A stretch of DNA of 23,728 bases. Origin: Planctomycetota bacterium (GTDB lineage Bacteria > Planctomycetota > Phycisphaerae > WQYP01). Location of the stretch: assembly GCA_021798635.1 (NCBI GenBank), contig JAJZGH010000010.1:1-23728 (forward strand), in the 5' to 3' direction. This document shows positions 23,336 to 23,728 of the stretch, piece by piece (the first letter of the stretch is position 1; the number at the start of each line of letters is the position of its first letter). Below the pieces are notes generated by a model. The model was given only the letters and a program-made list of their open reading frames with translations. It was not told the origin of the DNA and did no database searches. Position numbers and translations under genes: made by a program.

Positions 23336-23728
23336 TTATTTGAGTTCGACGGTTGCGCCTTCAGCTTCAAGCTCTTTCTTGAGCTTCTCGGCTTCGGCCT
23401 TATCAACACCAGCCTTGACCACCTTCGGGGCGGCGGTGACCAGATCCTTGGCTTCTTTGAGGCCCAGGTTGGTAGCAGCGCGGACAATTTTGATGATCTG
23501 GATGGTTTTCTCGCCGGGGGCTTTGAGCACCACGTCAAAGGTGCTCTGCTCTTCAGCGGGAGCCGCCGCACCACCACCAGCTGCTGGGGCGGCCATCATT
23601 ACGCCACCGCCGGCAGCGGCTTCGATGCCGTGCTTTTCCTTGAGATAATCACTGAGCTGTTTAGCCTGCAGCAGCGAGAGGGCAACAATCTTATCGCCCA
23701 GTTCCATGATGTCAGCAGCAAATTCTGC
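23336..23728 (-). CDS. rplL: 50S ribosomal protein L7/L12, 5' end beyond the window
   Basis: The frame is open to the window edge. Before Met at 23707 it continues as AEFAADI, so the true start probably lies outside; no Shine-Dalgarno precedes that Met. The N-terminal dimerisation domain includes [21 protein letters not shown] Gly/Ala/Met hinge follows ([20 protein letters not shown]), then the factor-binding domain [40 protein letters not shown] and a C-terminal GATVELK. L7/L12 forms the ribosomal stalk that recruits EF-Tu, EF-G and other GTPases. rplJ presumably lies just to the right, upstream on this strand. The gene converges with the lysA group. Confidence 0.95.
   Translation of the reverse strand, partial: AEFAADIMELGDKIVALSLLQAKQLSDYLKEKHGIEAAAGGGVMMAAPAAGGGAAAPAEEQSTFDVVLKAPGEKTIQIIKIVRAATNLGLKEAKDLVTAAPKVVKAGVDKAEAEKLKKELEAEGATVELK

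Noticed and set aside
23336..23707. Complete 123-residue rplL starting at the Met at 23707
   Set aside because: The frame continues to the edge as AEFAADI and lacks a Shine-Dalgarno before this Met, so the gene is more likely cut by the window.

Overview
The window joins two blocks of bacterial chromosome. The right half (about 16.0-23.7 kb) is a translation/transcription core: tRNA-His, tRNA-Thr, tuf, rpmG, tRNA-Trp, secE, nusG, a small membrane protein, rplK, a TIM-barrel isomerase-like gene, lysA and a hypothetical gene on the + strand. rplL comes in from the right edge on the - strand. The EF-Tu switch I region, the long SecE and the L7/L12 with a Gly/Ala/Met-rich hinge look to me like Planctomycetota. 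This is an inference from remembered family patterns, not a search result.

The left half (about 1.4-15.1 kb) is a cell-surface polysaccharide locus. A - strand cluster (about 10.0 to 2.7 kb) encodes a Wzx-like flippase, a SAM methyltransferase, a GT4 glycosyltransferase, a lipoprotein-like beta-helix protein and a Wzy-like polymerase. Plus-strand genes encode two further GT4 enzymes, a sulfotransferase, a WcaF-like acyltransferase and a WaaE-like GT2. Together they suggest a Wzx/Wzy-type heteropolysaccharide that is methylated, sulfated, O-acylated and possibly trimmed or epimerised. No initiating sugar-phosphate transferase, export channel or chain-length regulator lies in the window. A RHH/PIN toxin-antitoxin pair sits at the left border, and a PIN toxin remnant lies between the locus and tRNA-His.

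The gaps between polysaccharide genes are unusually large (0.4-1 kb). They are filled with short-word tandem arrays, nearly all with a 7-base period although the word changes from array to array (ATTACTC, AATGAGC, GGATCAC, GATTCCA, GGTTACG, CCAACTC). A composite repeat of 266/254 bp occurs twice as a near-identical direct repeat on both sides of the sulfotransferase gene. Its modules recur reordered and inverted at the left end and in the gap before the tRNA genes. This heptamer-phased mosaic is the most unusual feature of the window.

In the core block the usual rplK-rplA-rplJ-rplL order is broken: rplK is followed after one base by the TIM-barrel gene and lysA, and rplL faces them convergently across a strong intrinsic terminator.
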